DNA from: Antennarius striatus
Taxonomy: Eukaryota; Chordata; Actinopteri; Lophiiformes; Antennariidae
Assembly: GCF_040054535.1 (NCBI RefSeq)
Contig: NC_090778.1
Location: 9,847,001 to 9,911,000 of the forward strand
Direction: 5' to 3'
Length of the DNA stretch: 64,000 bases
Positions 10,780 through 26,267 of the stretch are shown here, piece by piece. The notes below the pieces were generated by a model. That model saw nothing but the letters and a program-made list of their open reading frames with translations. It did no database searches and was not told where the DNA came from. Within the stretch, counting starts at the first letter, position 1. Each line of letters opens with the position of its first letter. The position numbers and the translations under genes are program-made.

Positions 10780-13700
10780 TCACTGGTCAGCAGCAGGGGG
10801 CAGTATGTCTCTCTTTCTCAGATGGGAGTGCAGAGTGTGAAAAATGCTGAGCTGCTGCTCCGGCTGAAGCATCATCAGCTGCTGCAGCACCTTGCTTGGG
10901 TTCGGTCCCCTGCAACACAATAATCAGACATAAACCACACTGGAAATGTTTTCTCTGTTCACACCAACAGAGCATCTCCTGATATGAACAGAAGAAACAG
11001 AACCTTAAATCATGTCAAGGAACATGCAGGCAAAGGTGACATGATAGAAGTCAGCACCACAGCCAATGGGACAATGTGCTTGTGCATCTGTTTCTTACTG
11101 ATGAGTACAATAAAAGATTTTTTACTGTCAACTGATCTATAATTAAAAGAATTTGAAAGAACGTTTTTCTTTATTTGGAAATTAGTTGTTTTTATGTTTC
11201 CACAAATATTCCTGAATGGCCCAAACTCAAACATTACTTTTACATTACATTTCTATGTCATCAGAACAAAACCGGTCAAAACCAGTTAATGAATAATCTT
11301 TATTGCTGGAAGGTGTTTTACGCATTCTCCAGACGCTCTTTCATGCAAACAGTGTTATCCAAGCCAGTCAGGCTACTTTTTTGAAGACAAAAACCTGAAA
11401 ATGAACTGTTTACTGCAGAAATATTCATAATGTTGCCTTTTTTTTTGAGAAGCTGAGAACACTGATGGAGCCAAAAGGATTCACCTTTTTTTTTTCTTTA
11501 CATATTAGTGTCTTCCTAAATCTCTTTTTTTTTCACAAACATCCAACGCTTAGAGAACTGATATACAAACAAACAAACAAACAAACAAATACTTCTCCCT
11601 TTGAGCCTCCATTCCACCTCTCACCTAATGAAGCTGGCTATGTAGACGTGTGTGAAGGTGGCCATCAGATACTGACAGTCGAATCGGTCCATGATGCCAC
11701 CATGGCCAGGGATGGTGTTGGCAAAGTCCTGCAGTAGAGAAGAGAGGATGGCATCGGAACATCAGAAGTCAGGTAACAGTCAAAAGATTTCCGTGCATGG
11801 CCTTTCATTTTGTCTACTTATTGTTTTCACTCATCTAATATGTTACATAACACTTATGTGTCCTTGTTTGTTGCTGCTCTGGTGTTTCAATGCCGTCATG
11901 TGATATGGACCACCAGTCGACCACACACTAGGAAGAAATGTACTGCAAAAGCAGTCAGCAAAGTACAGAAGCAATGACCACAGAACCATTACGCTTCTCA
12001 GGTGTTGAGAACTGACTTGACATAGCAGCTTATACACCGAGTGAACTCTTTGCTCTTCACTTTAGTTGAAGTGCTTCAAATGGTTTCAATTGCATTCAAA
12101 CATCTCCCTAAACTGCCTGTAAACATGTCGTGGTCGAAACTTCATGTCCGGATTGCAGAGATGCACACGTGTCTCAATTAAAAGTTACAAGTACAGAAAT
12201 CTCACCAATAAAAAAGATTTAAGTTAAAATTTCACTCGGTGGAAAAACAAACACAGAATGACATATTAAAATGAGAAAAAAACAAGACAATGACCCAGAA
12301 TAAGGAAAATCAAACTAACAGCAAGTAAACTGTTTGGACGAAAGACAAAATGAGGGAGAAACTGAGATGTCCCCTACTTTGATTTTGAAAGCTCGCTTGA
12401 AGCCGCTGGCAAAGAAACCGCCAAAAGGCCCAATGAGAGACGCAAAGGATGAAAGGAAGATGCTGTGGATCTGGAAGGGATACAGGTTCACTGTTTTCTG
12501 CAAGACAGACAAAGAAAAATGGAACACATGTTGAAATGTGATTAGATCAGAGCTCCTCTTTACCCATTTTTAGAAGACTTCACCTAAACTGTACTAAAGC
12601 AAGAATAATATGCAGGTATTTGTCGTAACATCGACATTTCAATGTGTTGAACAGAGGTTGTGAGAGTAAATAACTTTCAACAAAGGTATGGCATTTGCTT
12701 CTTTGGATCTCAAATACAAAAGATTTTAAATGTAAATCAGTGACAAGGTCAAAATCTTACCCAGCTCAGTATGTTTTGTACCACAGCAGGAAGGGTGTAC
12801 GTCTGCATCACAAAGATTTCAGAAGGCTCACATTCAACGGTAAACCTGTTGATCTCGCTGTTGAACTCAACCGGACACACAAAGTACTGGAACTGAGACA
12901 GGAGGTAGGCCAGCTACGGGTAAGAGAAACACAAAGACAAAATCAGCCTCCAATTCTTCTTGAGTCGGAGTAATTGAACTGGTTTGGTGCAAATACCATT
13001 TTGAAAAATTCCACCAGATGGAACGTAAATAAGTTGGGTTGGGTTTTCGGATCAAAACCAGATCCAAAAATATGTTGTTTAATCTTCACTTGTCTAATTG
13101 TGATGAGGGGGTGAGGCTTGTGAAACAGACTAGTGCAACAGGTCAAACACGGTTCTCTTGTGTTCACTCGTGTTAAGTTGTGTGAAGTTGGTACAGGCGT
13201 GCGAAACCAGACTTTTCTGGACAAATAAAGTTGGACTTTGAAGCACCACTTCCTGCAGTCCATGACGGTGCCCATCCAACCTGAGAGATGGAAACCACAG
13301 AAGCTCCATGCAGCCACAAAGGAAACTGAACCTCAAGATGAATGAAATTTATTTAGGAATGGAAAAGCAGAACTGAAATTTTGATTTCTTTCCTTTAACA
13401 TTCCAATTGCATCTGAGTTTTGGAACTGGTCTCAATTTGGAACTTGGAACTTAAAATTAGACAAAGGCTGTTTCTTATCTTTATTAAAATTTGGAATATA
13501 AGTCACGGTCCACTCTAATGTACGTGTCCAGATGTGATGCATCTCTCACCAAGAGTCACTTAACATAATAGAATTTTGTTTGCCTTGTGTAAATTTGTGT
13601 GAAAGGAAACAGCCTGATACATGAATGAGTGGTAAATGCAGATGAAGTGTGAAGTTACTCACAAAGAAGCCAAAGACCACAGTGGAGAAGAAACCTCCGA

Positions 13701-16700
13701 TAAAGCCCTCCCAGGTCTTCTTGGGGGAGAGCTGCAGGGGGGTTGGAGACAGAAACAGAAGCTCATTGACATCAAAAAGAACTCATCCACAGCACCAACT
13801 ATGCCTGAACACCGTAACTGTAATAAAGTCTTTCCACTCGAAGACATCAGGTTTAAAAAAAAGCAGAATATTACATTTTTACGACAAAGAGGACACTGTA
13901 AGGCTTGCCATATACAAATAAAGTTCTGCTCAAACTTTTCAAAAACCTGAACCAGTACAACTAAGATCTCCATAGCAACAGGACATGTTCTCCGGCTCCT
14001 GCCAAGTGACCTGAATTATTTTACATATTTAAGAAAACGGAACATTAGCATTCCCACATTTGAATCTGTAACAGGTGAGTTTAGTGTTTTGTTTTGGGTT
14101 TTTTGGACTGGGTTAATTTAAAACTTTGTATTTCATGGCATTTTGTGTTCCCCCAGGTTAAATTTTTTTTCTAACAATGGTGTTAGAAGCAGAATGTCAT
14201 CTACTTTACCTACTGGTGATGTGTTGTTTTGTTCTCAATTTTGTAGTCTGGGTCTATCAATTGCTGGACAACTGCTGTATGTTCTGGTCAGGGTTCAGTT
14301 CATTTAAGAAAGGAGACGAAGAAGACACCCTAATCATTCCCTTTGTAAGAGGTGTAGTTACATCCCTGTATCTCAGTGAGTTTAGAAGTTTGCTGAACTG
14401 AAACACTGAAAGTCTACACAGAGTTGAATGCACTAGATCAGCGGTCCCCAACCTTTTTTGCGCCACGGACCGGTTTCATCTAAGACAACATTTTCACGGA
14501 CTGGCCTTCATTTGCTCGATAATCGTTAATGACGTCAGGACGGCTGTAGTCTAATAATAAATCATCCACAGTGGTTTTATGTAAAATGCAGACATCAAAC
14601 AACCTTTTTTTCATACATTGATAATCAACATCTCTGTAAACGAAATGTGAGAAATAATTATATTATACATATTATATTAAAAACTCCATTGAAGTGACTG
14701 CACTGATGAGGTTTGTTTTGAAATATAACAACTTACAATCAGTGCATTCAATGTAGGAGAAATACTGATCATTCCCAATGAAAGGGTGAACAAGTCAATC
14801 AAATAATAATAATTGCAATAATGAGAATTAGTGGTTGGGGACCGCTGATCTAGGGGTAACGGGAGAGAAGGACATCTGAAGTGTGTTTAGGACACCTGTT
14901 CGACTCGCAGTTTGATGTTCTTTACGGTCACTGCAGAAAATCCCGCTTCACAAAGACAGGAAGTTGGAAATGGAAGCAGGGTTTACGATTGCAGGATTAT
15001 TTGCCTAGATTTTAATCCAATACACTGGCGCGGTTGTGGGCTCTTAATTTAGGGGTAACCTTTCACGTGACCAAAACCTGTCAAGGGGGACAGACGCATG
15101 CCTTGGTCTGTGTGTCATTCCGCACAGATGTCACTTTTCAAAATAAAACATCTTTCACACTCCGAAGTAAATAAAACAGAAGTAATGTAAAATATTTTTT
15201 CTTTCTGTGCGGCCCGGTACCAAATGACCCACGGACCGGTACCGGTCTGCGGCCGGGGGCTGGGGACTACTGCACTAGATGATCTCGTATAGCAGAGCGT
15301 AAGGAAACACTCAAGCTCAATCTGTCCACATGTTTTTCTGACAGCCAGCTGGCTCAGAGTCTTACAACAGTTGCCCAGATATCGCTCCAGTTACATCCTG
15401 GGGGAGATCTTCAAATACTGATACTGTACAAAGTAAGCATGGGAATCTGAAATCTCCTCTCTGTTGGACAGACACAGTAGACCTCTAAAAGGAGGTGTCT
15501 GGGAAGCAAACTGATCAGGCACTTAACCACCTTAACTAGTTCGTTTCATTGCTACAAAATGGATTACCTTGATTAGCGGAGTCCTCCCAAAGAAAAATCC
15601 AAAAAGATAAGCCATGATGTCGTTACAGATGACGATGGAGATCGGGACAATAAACCTGAGAAGAAATTTCCACAAAGTTAGGATATGGTGGAGGAACTTA
15701 CACCATCCATGTGCCAAAATCTGTGACTGGGAGGGAGAATCTATGTGTAATCTAGAGTGTCAACATACTATAAATACTGTGAAATATAATTATTAAGTAT
15801 TAAGTAATTATTACGAATCCGGTTGAATTAATCTTTAGAGATTGTTCGATTCAAAGACAATGCGCTTTATTTATATACAAGGGGTTTCTTATTTGAATTA
15901 ATTGTTAAATGATGTTGTTTCCTGTTGCTCTATGCTAACTGTAAAACCCAATGTGGAGACCACCGGGACAGCGAGAACCCTTGTGATGACACATGTGATG
16001 GTCAGTGACTACAAAGCAGGATTCCTCTGGTCAGTCTGCATCCTGCTTACCAGATCATTCCTTCAAACAGGTTCTGAATGACAAGGTGGGATTGAGTTAC
16101 CACAATCAACAGGGTCACATGGGTCCAAGCAAACTGGAATGGCAAACACAAACACCACAGTGTCACTGTACAGGAATGTAGCCACACCTGCGCCGAAGGC
16201 TCGTGTTAAAAACTAACAGATAGATGATGCAAATGAATGAGAAAGCCACACCGCAGTTGAGATGATACGCATTTCCAAAACATAAGAACATACAGTACTG
16301 TGTATGAAGGTGAGAAGAGCAGGCAGGATGTGGAGAAGCTTTGACAAAGTTTTTTTTTGGGACAAGTTTCTAGATTTTTGAGCACACAAATGCAAAATGA
16401 TAAAAAATGTAACCTAGCTAAAAAAAAAAAAAACATCATACTAAAGAAATAGAAATGGAAAAAACTGAGCATTCAAGTGGAAAATGGCTCCTTTGTCAGT
16501 TAATATTAGTGTACGTACGTTAACCAGATATTACTTTTGAACTTTTGGGTTAATGATAATGTGGTTAACTAGTACTAGGGTGCACTCACCTTGAAGTGCA
16601 TTCAATAAATCTGTCTATATACCGGTACTAACAAAAAGTAAAAGCAATCTAAAACACTAATTAGTAAATGATGCAGAATAAAGATAAGATAATCCTTTTA

Positions 16701-19700
16701 TTATTCTCACAGTGGGGACATTTTCAAATGATAATCAAGCTAGTTTTGTTCAGTGGTTTGTTTTGGATAGAGTTGGTACAGTCGCCACAGTGGGTAGAAA
16801 AAGCTAAACCAAAGCACAAAATCAAATAAAACTGGAGTCACTGCAGTAATTTTTAGATTAATGTGAACTTTCTGTGAGTAATAATATAATAAATGTGAAG
16901 CATTTACCCACTGTGGTGGCAAGGTCTGAGAAAATATGTGTCCAAATAAGAACACAGCAACATCAGAGCACAAAATGAGATTTGAAATCATTGAACAACA
17001 TAGAAGTAAAGGAACAAGCATTGGAACAGGATGGGCAAGGTTAGTGGTGTGTAGAAGAGGAGGAGGGTTACTGGGTTGATACACACCATATAAAACTGCA
17101 GGCGGTAATGTTTCTTCACTAAACTCAGCACAAACATGCAGAAACCTGTGAAAAAGTAGACAACATGCTGTCAGGGTCTCATCCAAGTTGAAAAGTTGAA
17201 GGCATATTAATTAAACAAGCATCTAATACTCAGAATGCATTTCATACAAGAGAGACTTAACAGTTATCTAATTTGACCCCATGAATTGCTATTCTATCTA
17301 AATAAAAAAGTTCATTTCTCCAAATATTAACCAAAACTTTATAATTCATAGAACATGTTGACACCATGCACATTTTTTTAAACATATGAAATAGCTTTCT
17401 AGTTCAGATAAAGGAAAATCCGAAGAGAGTGTCCATAAAATGCTAACTAAAGAAACAGGAAAACAATAACAAAAGGCATCACTTTAATCCTTGTATTTCT
17501 ACATTTGGTGTGTAGAAAGTTTATGACAAAATATGAAACAGTTTTTGAAGTACGCTCTGGAAGATTCACAAACTGGACAGAAGCCATTATGAGTGTATTT
17601 GTGGTGGAGGATAAAAAATGCACACAAAATAAAAGAACATAACTTTAGGTGTTTAGGGAGGTGTATGAAACATGCTGACAACTGAAAGTTCTTTTGTGCA
17701 AAGATCTGGTGGTTTTGTCCTTTTGCCAATCAGATTTTTAACTGTGTTCGAGTCAGATGTTAATTTGAAGTGAGCAGGCCGCAGCCTGACGCCAGAGAGG
17801 GTTGACTGAAAGTCAACTAGTCAGCAATGCTGAATAATAAATGTTTTCTTCACTCAGAAGAATATGAACCAGAGAGGTTAGCTGCTATAAAAAATAAGAA
17901 CACTGTTGATAGATTATGATCACTTCTCATTTGGATAGATAACTAAAGAACTATAGTCATCAATCACAGTGACAAAAGCAGTACGTAATCTTCTCAACAT
18001 TATATGTTAATACCAAACAACTGAAGGAAAACACAGATCTGAAAAGCCACAGCTCAGTGTCTGTGGCTTTATAGCCAGGCTGCCGTTTTGCTACAGAGCT
18101 CATGTCATTGTAAATGCTTTTATCAGTACATGTATGGATTGAAGTCTCAAGTTGTTCCGTCCTGCCTCAAAGCGGTGATGTATTGGAATTGTCAGTGTTC
18201 GTTCGTCCGTTTGTCCGTCAAATATCTTTGCAATTGCAGATAGAAAGATTAAACAAAAAGCTCATTACTCGGGCAGCAAAGGGGATGAAAATGAGATGAT
18301 GATCTTGACCTTGAGAAAACTAGGTCATGGTCAAACTTCAACTTCTGTACACTCAGGAACCGGGTTAGACAGAAAGACGAGGGAGAGGGCCAGTGTAAGA
18401 CCATAGATCAAAGCTAGTGCTTTGATCTACCTATGCACTAGCTTTGATCTATGGTCAAAGCTAGTGCATAGCTTCGACCTACCCTGAGAGGTCAAAGCTA
18501 TGCACTTGTCATGTACTACTTTCAGGGTACCCTGACCTACCCTTCGCGGGATGTTGCAGTCCCTGACTGCCTTGTTTCTTGTTTTCTTTTTTAGTCTATT
18601 TTAATGAACTCCAGCTCAGCTCTACTCTCCACTCACACTGTCAGCTGAAATCTAGTCCACTTCTGAGGAAAACGTGAGTGGGAGCAGAGGGGTCAAAGGA
18701 CATGTGTGCTTTCAGTTACAGCAGTCACGCTCACTAGAAAATGAGACCCACCTGCGAGGTACAAAGCAAAAGAGATGAAGCGATGATAGCGAGTCAGGAA
18801 CTGCAGAGGCTCCTCCCTCTGAACCAGAGCACCAAAATAATCAGCAAGAGTTTCACCATAGAAGAAATAGTTGACACAAATCAGGAAGTACCTGAGGAAA
18901 AATTAGAAGGAATCAACCATCATATTCTTTTTCTAAGCGTGCAGTCATATTGTTATGTAACGTATACACTGGGTGTAGGACCATTTTTGTGTTCATGTTT
19001 GTGTTGTTTGCAGCACTGGCTTGAAAGTTCTAGTGGTGTTTCTTCCCTGCTGTACCCAGACCAGCAGTATGTCCTTGTGTGAGTTCACATGAAGCTGTTA
19101 TGAAGTTGTTATGTCGGAAGGCCTTGGTGAAACGGGAACGTTTCAATGACCCTCTAAGCCTTCATTTGCTTCCAGCATGGCAGTGATCTTTGCTCCAGGC
19201 TGAGCAGAGCTGCTGTCACATATTGTGGGTGTGAATGCAAAGGTGACCCAGAACCCAACTCAACCAGTGCGGTGGTGATGTGTGGTCAAAGCGACGACCT
19301 GGAGGCAAAGCTGATTTGCTCACTAGTAGAAAAGCTGAGATAAAATGCGAAGTGAAGCTGCAAAAGAAATTATTAGAAAAATATAAAGATTTAAAACACA
19401 GTGGACGGGTAACCTACAGGGTAACCTTAGCCCAGATGAGAAAGCAGGGGTGGGAGATTTAGAATTTCTTTTATACCTGTACACAGTTCACCAAACTTCT
19501 ATGTTTTCTCTTCTTTTTGTTTTTAAATAAAATCTATATTCAACTTTCAAATGTCAATTCACAAAGAGTTGTGTAAGAGAAAAATCTGAAGGGAACATTA
19601 AAATGACAGATTGTATCATGATGGACAAATTATTTGAGTTTTAAATCTTTATTGACACAGATAATAAATTGTGGAGAAAATGGATTCAACCCAGTGGATT

Positions 19701-22700
19701 CAGAATCATGCAAAATATCAAAGCAGAAAACTGTAATCACAGAGTGATCAATTTTCAACCAAATTAAATATAATCCATTATCAAACAGCACCGTTGTTTT
19801 CCAGGTAGATCTGTAAAGGTCCCTGTTTAAACTGAATAGAAATGCATTTCAAATATTCAATACTCTGTTTATACACTATATCTCTTCTTCACTGTGAAAT
19901 CTGTTCTCTTACCAGCTTAGTGTCCTGAACCAGGGCAGTTCATAAGATCGGTAAACTCTGTAGCCAATTGTGATGATTTCTTGGAAACACTTGATTTGGA
20001 CAGTCATGACCTAAGTCAGATGAAAAGCAGAAATGGGATTAAAAAAAAAAGCTGAGGCATGAGAAGTAAACCACAAATCACTATTTAATCTAGATGCATT
20101 GACTCATATTTAGTGTCCATCATCATCACTTACCACTAACATAAGAGTGACAGGTCCCATATAGATGATAAGAAAAAAGCCTGAAATCATCGCTACGGAG
20201 AGAACCCCTCGTATCCAGTAGTTCTTCCATCTGCGGCAATAAGAAACTTAGAATTAATACATCAAAATGAAAGGACTGTCATTTATTAAATATCACTTCA
20301 TTAGAGTTTCAATGAAAATGATCACAAAGATCTAAACACAAATCTTTTTATCAGTATTACTGAACTGAGGCCTAGTCCTCTGGAATGTTTTTCACAGCAC
20401 ATGGTGCAGTGATGTTGCTGTGAGGTGAACTGCTGCACTGCCTGCTGTTTGGAAGCAAAACAAAGGGGTGTTGCACAGGAGTCAGGGTGGAAAACAGATG
20501 CATCATGAAAAAACCCGCTGCTGTCTCCGATCAGCACTATGGACACATTCTCTCTAGTCCCGTTTACAGGGCAGGATTGGTATGGCTTCACTCAATCCTG
20601 ATATTCTGTATAATCGTAATAATGGTGTGATGGAGGTGTGTTTTATTATACCTCTGAGATGGCAGTGGAGATGCAGACAAAATGGAGCAACTGCCCCAGA
20701 AATATTTGGGGCAGTTTAGCATAAAACTGAAGCTAAGCACATCACATGTGCACATGAACAAAAAAATCGCACTGACCCCCGAGATTGTTTCCTCATCTCC
20801 ACCTTTAAATTAGAAACATTGTCGTAATCCCACCATGTTTGTGTTGAAACATTTGATTCTTCACTGCCCTCTTGCGAATGTCGACACCAACATAAAAAAC
20901 TTTCAGAAATATGCGAGTGGGCGTTGACGCTGTTTGCAGCAGATACAGTACATCCATTTTCATAAGTACACAGACTAAAACAGACATTTATGTGGCAACA
21001 TTTTCATAAACATACGTATCACAAGCTCCGGTTTTACTCTCAAAACTAAGGCACTACGGTCTTTATTGCAAAGATTCTAGGTGATTCAGTGGAATGAAAA
21101 GGAAGCCTGTCACGATCATTTGTAAGTCCTAACCTGATCAATCAGAACACATTAGCAAACGATTACCAATCCATACCAATATCAGCTAACATACCAGCTA
21201 AACTAATGTTAATGTTTAGAAGAAGGTAAAAATAAAATATGTGAGGCATAAAGGTCCCTTCACTGATTCCTTTTCAATCCAGATGGACGACTGAAGAAGG
21301 GTTATATGTTATGCCTCTTTTGTTTTAGGGATGACGGTTCACTTAAAAAAAGGAAAACAGAAGTTTTTGATCCCATAATTTATTTATTTTCTTCTCTTTG
21401 CACCCCCCCCCATCTCTCCCTCTTACTGAAGTCTGTTTATCCAACAGTATCTCAGCAGCAGACCGGCTCTTATGGTGCTCAGACCTGCAGGGATTAGTGC
21501 TTCCTTCCTTGTGAGCTTTTAAGTCCCGTGACCTGGATGTCAATCAGTGGACAATTCTCCACCTCTCATCTGGACATCAGACAGGGCCTTGTTTAATTTG
21601 CCACACTGCTGACCGCTGGCTGGAACCAGTAGGGACTGACAGAAGGATTTGAGAATAATAGTAGTCTTGAGACACCATTGAACTCATAACAGTAATCATA
21701 ATCTCAATATAAACGTGTTCCTTTTCATTGCTGGTGAAAGCTACAGAATGCATATTGTGTGTTATGTGTGCAGCGGGACATGGTGTGTTAGTGACTGGGT
21801 CAGAGCATCTGCAGGTCTGGTTTGATGCTCCTGCTCTACAGTGTTTAGGATCCACCAACAGTGGGTTCAAAAAGGAGTCTGGTGAGCCAGCAACGCGGTC
21901 GGGGATATCAGGGCTCACTGACTCTGGGGAGAGAAAACTAGCCCATGATGATGTTATTATTAATATTAACATTAATATCATGGCTGATCAGTGTAGAAAT
22001 CAATACTGACTCAGCCCTAGACACACACGACAGGTGTAAATTGAGGCATTTCCCCACACAAGAATTTAAGAACAGTACAAAAGTAATTATGATAATGGAA
22101 AGAATTTAAAGAATTTACTTACAGATGTACTCAGACAACAGTTTTTCCTTCTAACCATAGCATATAAGTCTCTACATGTAGACTGTTCTCTATAAGAGAC
22201 ACTCGTTTAAATAAGTTGATGGCAAAGATCAAATAATTAGTTTGTAAAAAGTAGAACTATCATATTTCCTCCATCATTTATCCCAACAAATAACGTATAA
22301 ATCCTGCAATACTTGGGAGGCCACACACCTTCCACACCTTCACCCCCACCTCACACCCTTAGTCAGCTGGGATAGGCTCCAGCTCCCTGCGACCCGCTGC
22401 AGCAGATGAAGCAGTAAGAAGATGAATGTATGTATAATTCGGACCAAACACATGTTAGTAAGCATAAAGTAATGGGAATGTTAACAAAGATGAATTTAGT
22501 CAGCTTCATTACGCCTGTAACAGCTTTTCTAGTTTGGGGGATGGTGAAGCTGAAACAGCCACTTGTTTTAGTTGGATATCACAGTAACTGCTGCACACAG
22601 AAATTTCAAGTGGGCCACTGTTAATTAGTTTTTAATGGCTTGCTACAATCTTACTAAAATAAAAAAAACCCAAAACTTCTATACAGAGGCACTAAATGGA

Positions 22701-25700
22701 GCATAAGCATAAGCCATGGCCATAGACTGGCTTGATGGGCTACAATCCTCTTCCTACACAACCTCTCGGCCCACCTCAGGAGCAAACTTTATGTGTCCCC
22801 ATCCATCTCTTGTGAGTGTCAGCCGCAGTGTGTACCTGGGCGGCAGGCCTTCCAAGGCTTTGTTCAGGCATTCAGGAGTGTTGTCAGTGTCTGCAGTGGA
22901 AAGAGGAACATCTGGAGTGTCTGACTTTTCACCATCGCATTCTCCCTCTGTGTCCCCTTGCAGGCCCAGCCTGTCATCACCATCGGCTTCCTGCCAACAC
23001 AAACAAAGACGTTCAAATACTGACCTGTTATAATAGTGACAGTTAACAAAGGAAGACAGCAGAGAAGCGTCCAGAGAAGAGAACTGCAGGCAGCACTACC
23101 CTGCAAAGTAAAAGGATATTTACGATGAGTGCTTTTAAAATGCAAATGACAACATTGAGGCATAAGACTGGACAGAAGGCAGTTTAATTAGGGTTTGGCC
23201 TGTCGCCGGGAGGAGGAGAAAACCACAGAATTGAAGCTTTTGCTCCAAACCTGGCTGAGATTCAAGACAGTCTGTAAGTGTGTGTACAACTGCATGTGTG
23301 TACAACTAGTGTCTGTAATTCAACAAGAGCTATGAGATGAGGACTCACAGGTATCAAAATCAAAGCTCTAACAAATTATTTAAGTCTCCACATCTCTCAT
23401 GGAGCACTTTTCAGTAATACTGCAGATTTTAAATTGATTTTATTCACCACTTGCATACTGACACATGAAGTGCACAAAATGAGATTTAGAGGCTCAACTC
23501 TTGAACCAGATCTAACTACCGTAAAAAAAAAGTTACAATTATAACAGCTTATATTCAAAATATTTCCCAGATACAAACCAACTACGTACATTAAACATGG
23601 CAAAATATATTCATGGTTCTTTTAAATGCCTACTAACTGCAGGCAGCTGACTGCTTTAAATTTTTTCAAATACATGGATTGGAGAGAAAGAGCAGGAGGT
23701 CACAAAGACCAGTGATGAGCAGGAGGACAATAAAAAAAAAAACACAAGGAAGAGAATGACAGGACCAGAGTGGAAGAAACAACAGGAGAAAAATTATGCA
23801 CAGGAAAAAACAAAAACTGAGAAATGGAGGAATGATAAAAAAAAATCAAACATTAAAAAAGAGATGGACGGCAAAATAAAAAGATATAAAACCAATGAAG
23901 GGAAAGAAGTGAATGTTAAAAAGAAAGAACACTAAAGAGAGCCGGAGTGAAACCTGAAGAACAAGAGAAACCTGTTGCTTTCGATCCACTGCCTACCTGA
24001 CATACCACAGCTTTACTACAGGAGAAGCATTTTGGGGACTGAAAATGCAAATCTCTGAAAACAGGTCCAGTGACTACCAGTGTTAAAATCAGCATAAGTG
24101 GTAAAACATATTCATTCGTTCCTGCCCATAACTGGGGGGGGGGGGGTCAGCAGTTCATCACAGGCTCACATAAAACAAAAACAGTCACACTAGCATTCAT
24201 GTCTATGAACAATGTACACCAATAATTCCTGCTCTGGCGCAAAGGTACTCAATATGTTTGCATTTTAAATCGCTTTTATGGATCAGTGTGTGAAAGGTTT
24301 CATCAGTCCAGTACAGCTAAACCAGGAGATCAAGTACGAGTCAAAGATGTTCTCAAGCAGCAAACTGATAAAGTAAAAAAAAACCATAAGATATAGTAGT
24401 CAAAAGAGATGCGTACAAAAAAAATATATCTGCCCCTGAAACTGAACATGCTTGCATAACTGAGGTCAAAATGTGCTGCCAGCAGTCGGCAAACATGTAT
24501 TTTCAGATTTAGCAGCATTTCTGCAGACCTGATCTCAGGAACTCTTAACAACATTAATAAGTAAGACCAGTGAAATGCTAGAAGTAAAGTCAAACACTTG
24601 TGTTCTTGAGTTAACATCAGTAACGCTCTACCAAGTAACAATGAAATGAGAGGAGACGCTTTTTCTGCATCAAAGTTGCTATTTCTAAAATCATGTGAAA
24701 TTCCTGCACAGCTTATGCACCAATGGTGTGAGATTAAGTTTCACTTTTTTTTTTTCGCTTGAGAGATAGACATTTTTTCCTTTAATGGCTACTTACACAC
24801 AAATGCTTCTAAATATGGCAAGAGGGGGGCTTCGAAGTTACATAGAGACCCTTTCATTTAGAAATAAGGCCCCTGACCCTGACCAGACATTGCAATTAGC
24901 GAGTAAAGCGCTGAAAGTAAAGGCTGGGGTTCATACACCGGGGGTCACTTGAGTCGGTTGAGAGTTCACGAGAGAGGAGATGTAATTGTAGATTTCTACT
25001 CAGGTTTTAATGAGAACCATTGAAGGCTTAAGAATGAAACAGTGGAACGCTCCAGGGTCCTTTCTGGCAGGGTAACTTACAGATACTGACTGAAAAAGGG
25101 AAACACACTTCTCCACGCAGTGAGTCACTGTAGACAAGTGTAATGACCTTCAGGAGGTAGTCAGTGCCATAGCCTCCCAGAATCACTTTTAATGGTCATG
25201 GAGCTCTGATGACCGGAAACAATTGTTGAAATTTGCACAGCTGGTTGTGTCCCTGCAGAAGATGCAGGAATTTTGGTCAAACCTTGATGACCAAACTGAT
25301 CTTGTGTAATAAGGTATGGGTTCACAGAATTGGGCATTGAGAACTTTTATCAAATTGAAAACTTTTGTTTCCATCAGAACCTTTAAGAAATTTTAATCTC
25401 GATTCTGCTTATCAAGTTTCAGTTTCTGTGGTGGTGGAATAAAGCTTCCGTAGAATCTGCCTCACAGATTAGATCGGTGCCTTCAGCTTCCATGACGGAC
25501 CAAGACGAGCAGCGTCCTAAAGTGTGGCTTTATTTCACTTTGAAAATAACTGGATCAAAACAGTCCAACATGTATGCAAAATCTACTTTGTACAAAAGAG
25601 CATGCACATGGCTAAACACCTTCACGGAGTACAAATCAGTGATCATGTTTGACATGTTTCTCCATCACCTGCCTCATACTAGTTTTTATATAACCCCGAG

Positions 25701-26204
25701 TCAACAGTCAGCAGCACCTCGTGTCTGTTGATACCAATAAGATGACAACTAAACACTCATCCTCTCAACGGCAAGAAGTAGAAGTTATAATTGAACAAAC
25801 TAATCTAAACTCTGTCAGATGCAAATACCCAAACACATTTATTCATAGATGAATAAAGTAAAGTTTCTATAAGTAGAAAGTCACAATAAGTATATTAATG
25901 AGTCAGAAATAATAAATATACTCATACAGAACGGTTTGTATATTAATAGTTTTTGTAAATACAGTTCTCTGCTGTATTTGTCATAGAATCAGAACCAAAA
26001 AGCAGAATCAGAATCTTAAATCCAAACAATAACCAACTGTATTCACAGTTATCTTGACTATTATTCTGCGAAAAATACACACATTGTAACAATGACTTTG
26101 TGTGCACAGAATAAAAGTCATTATAAATACTGTAAATGTGTTAGCGTAAAAGGAACATTTAGAGAATATCTGATTTCTGTTTTCATTGATGCCGAAACAA
26201 ACAA

Positions 26205-26267
<63 letters not shown>

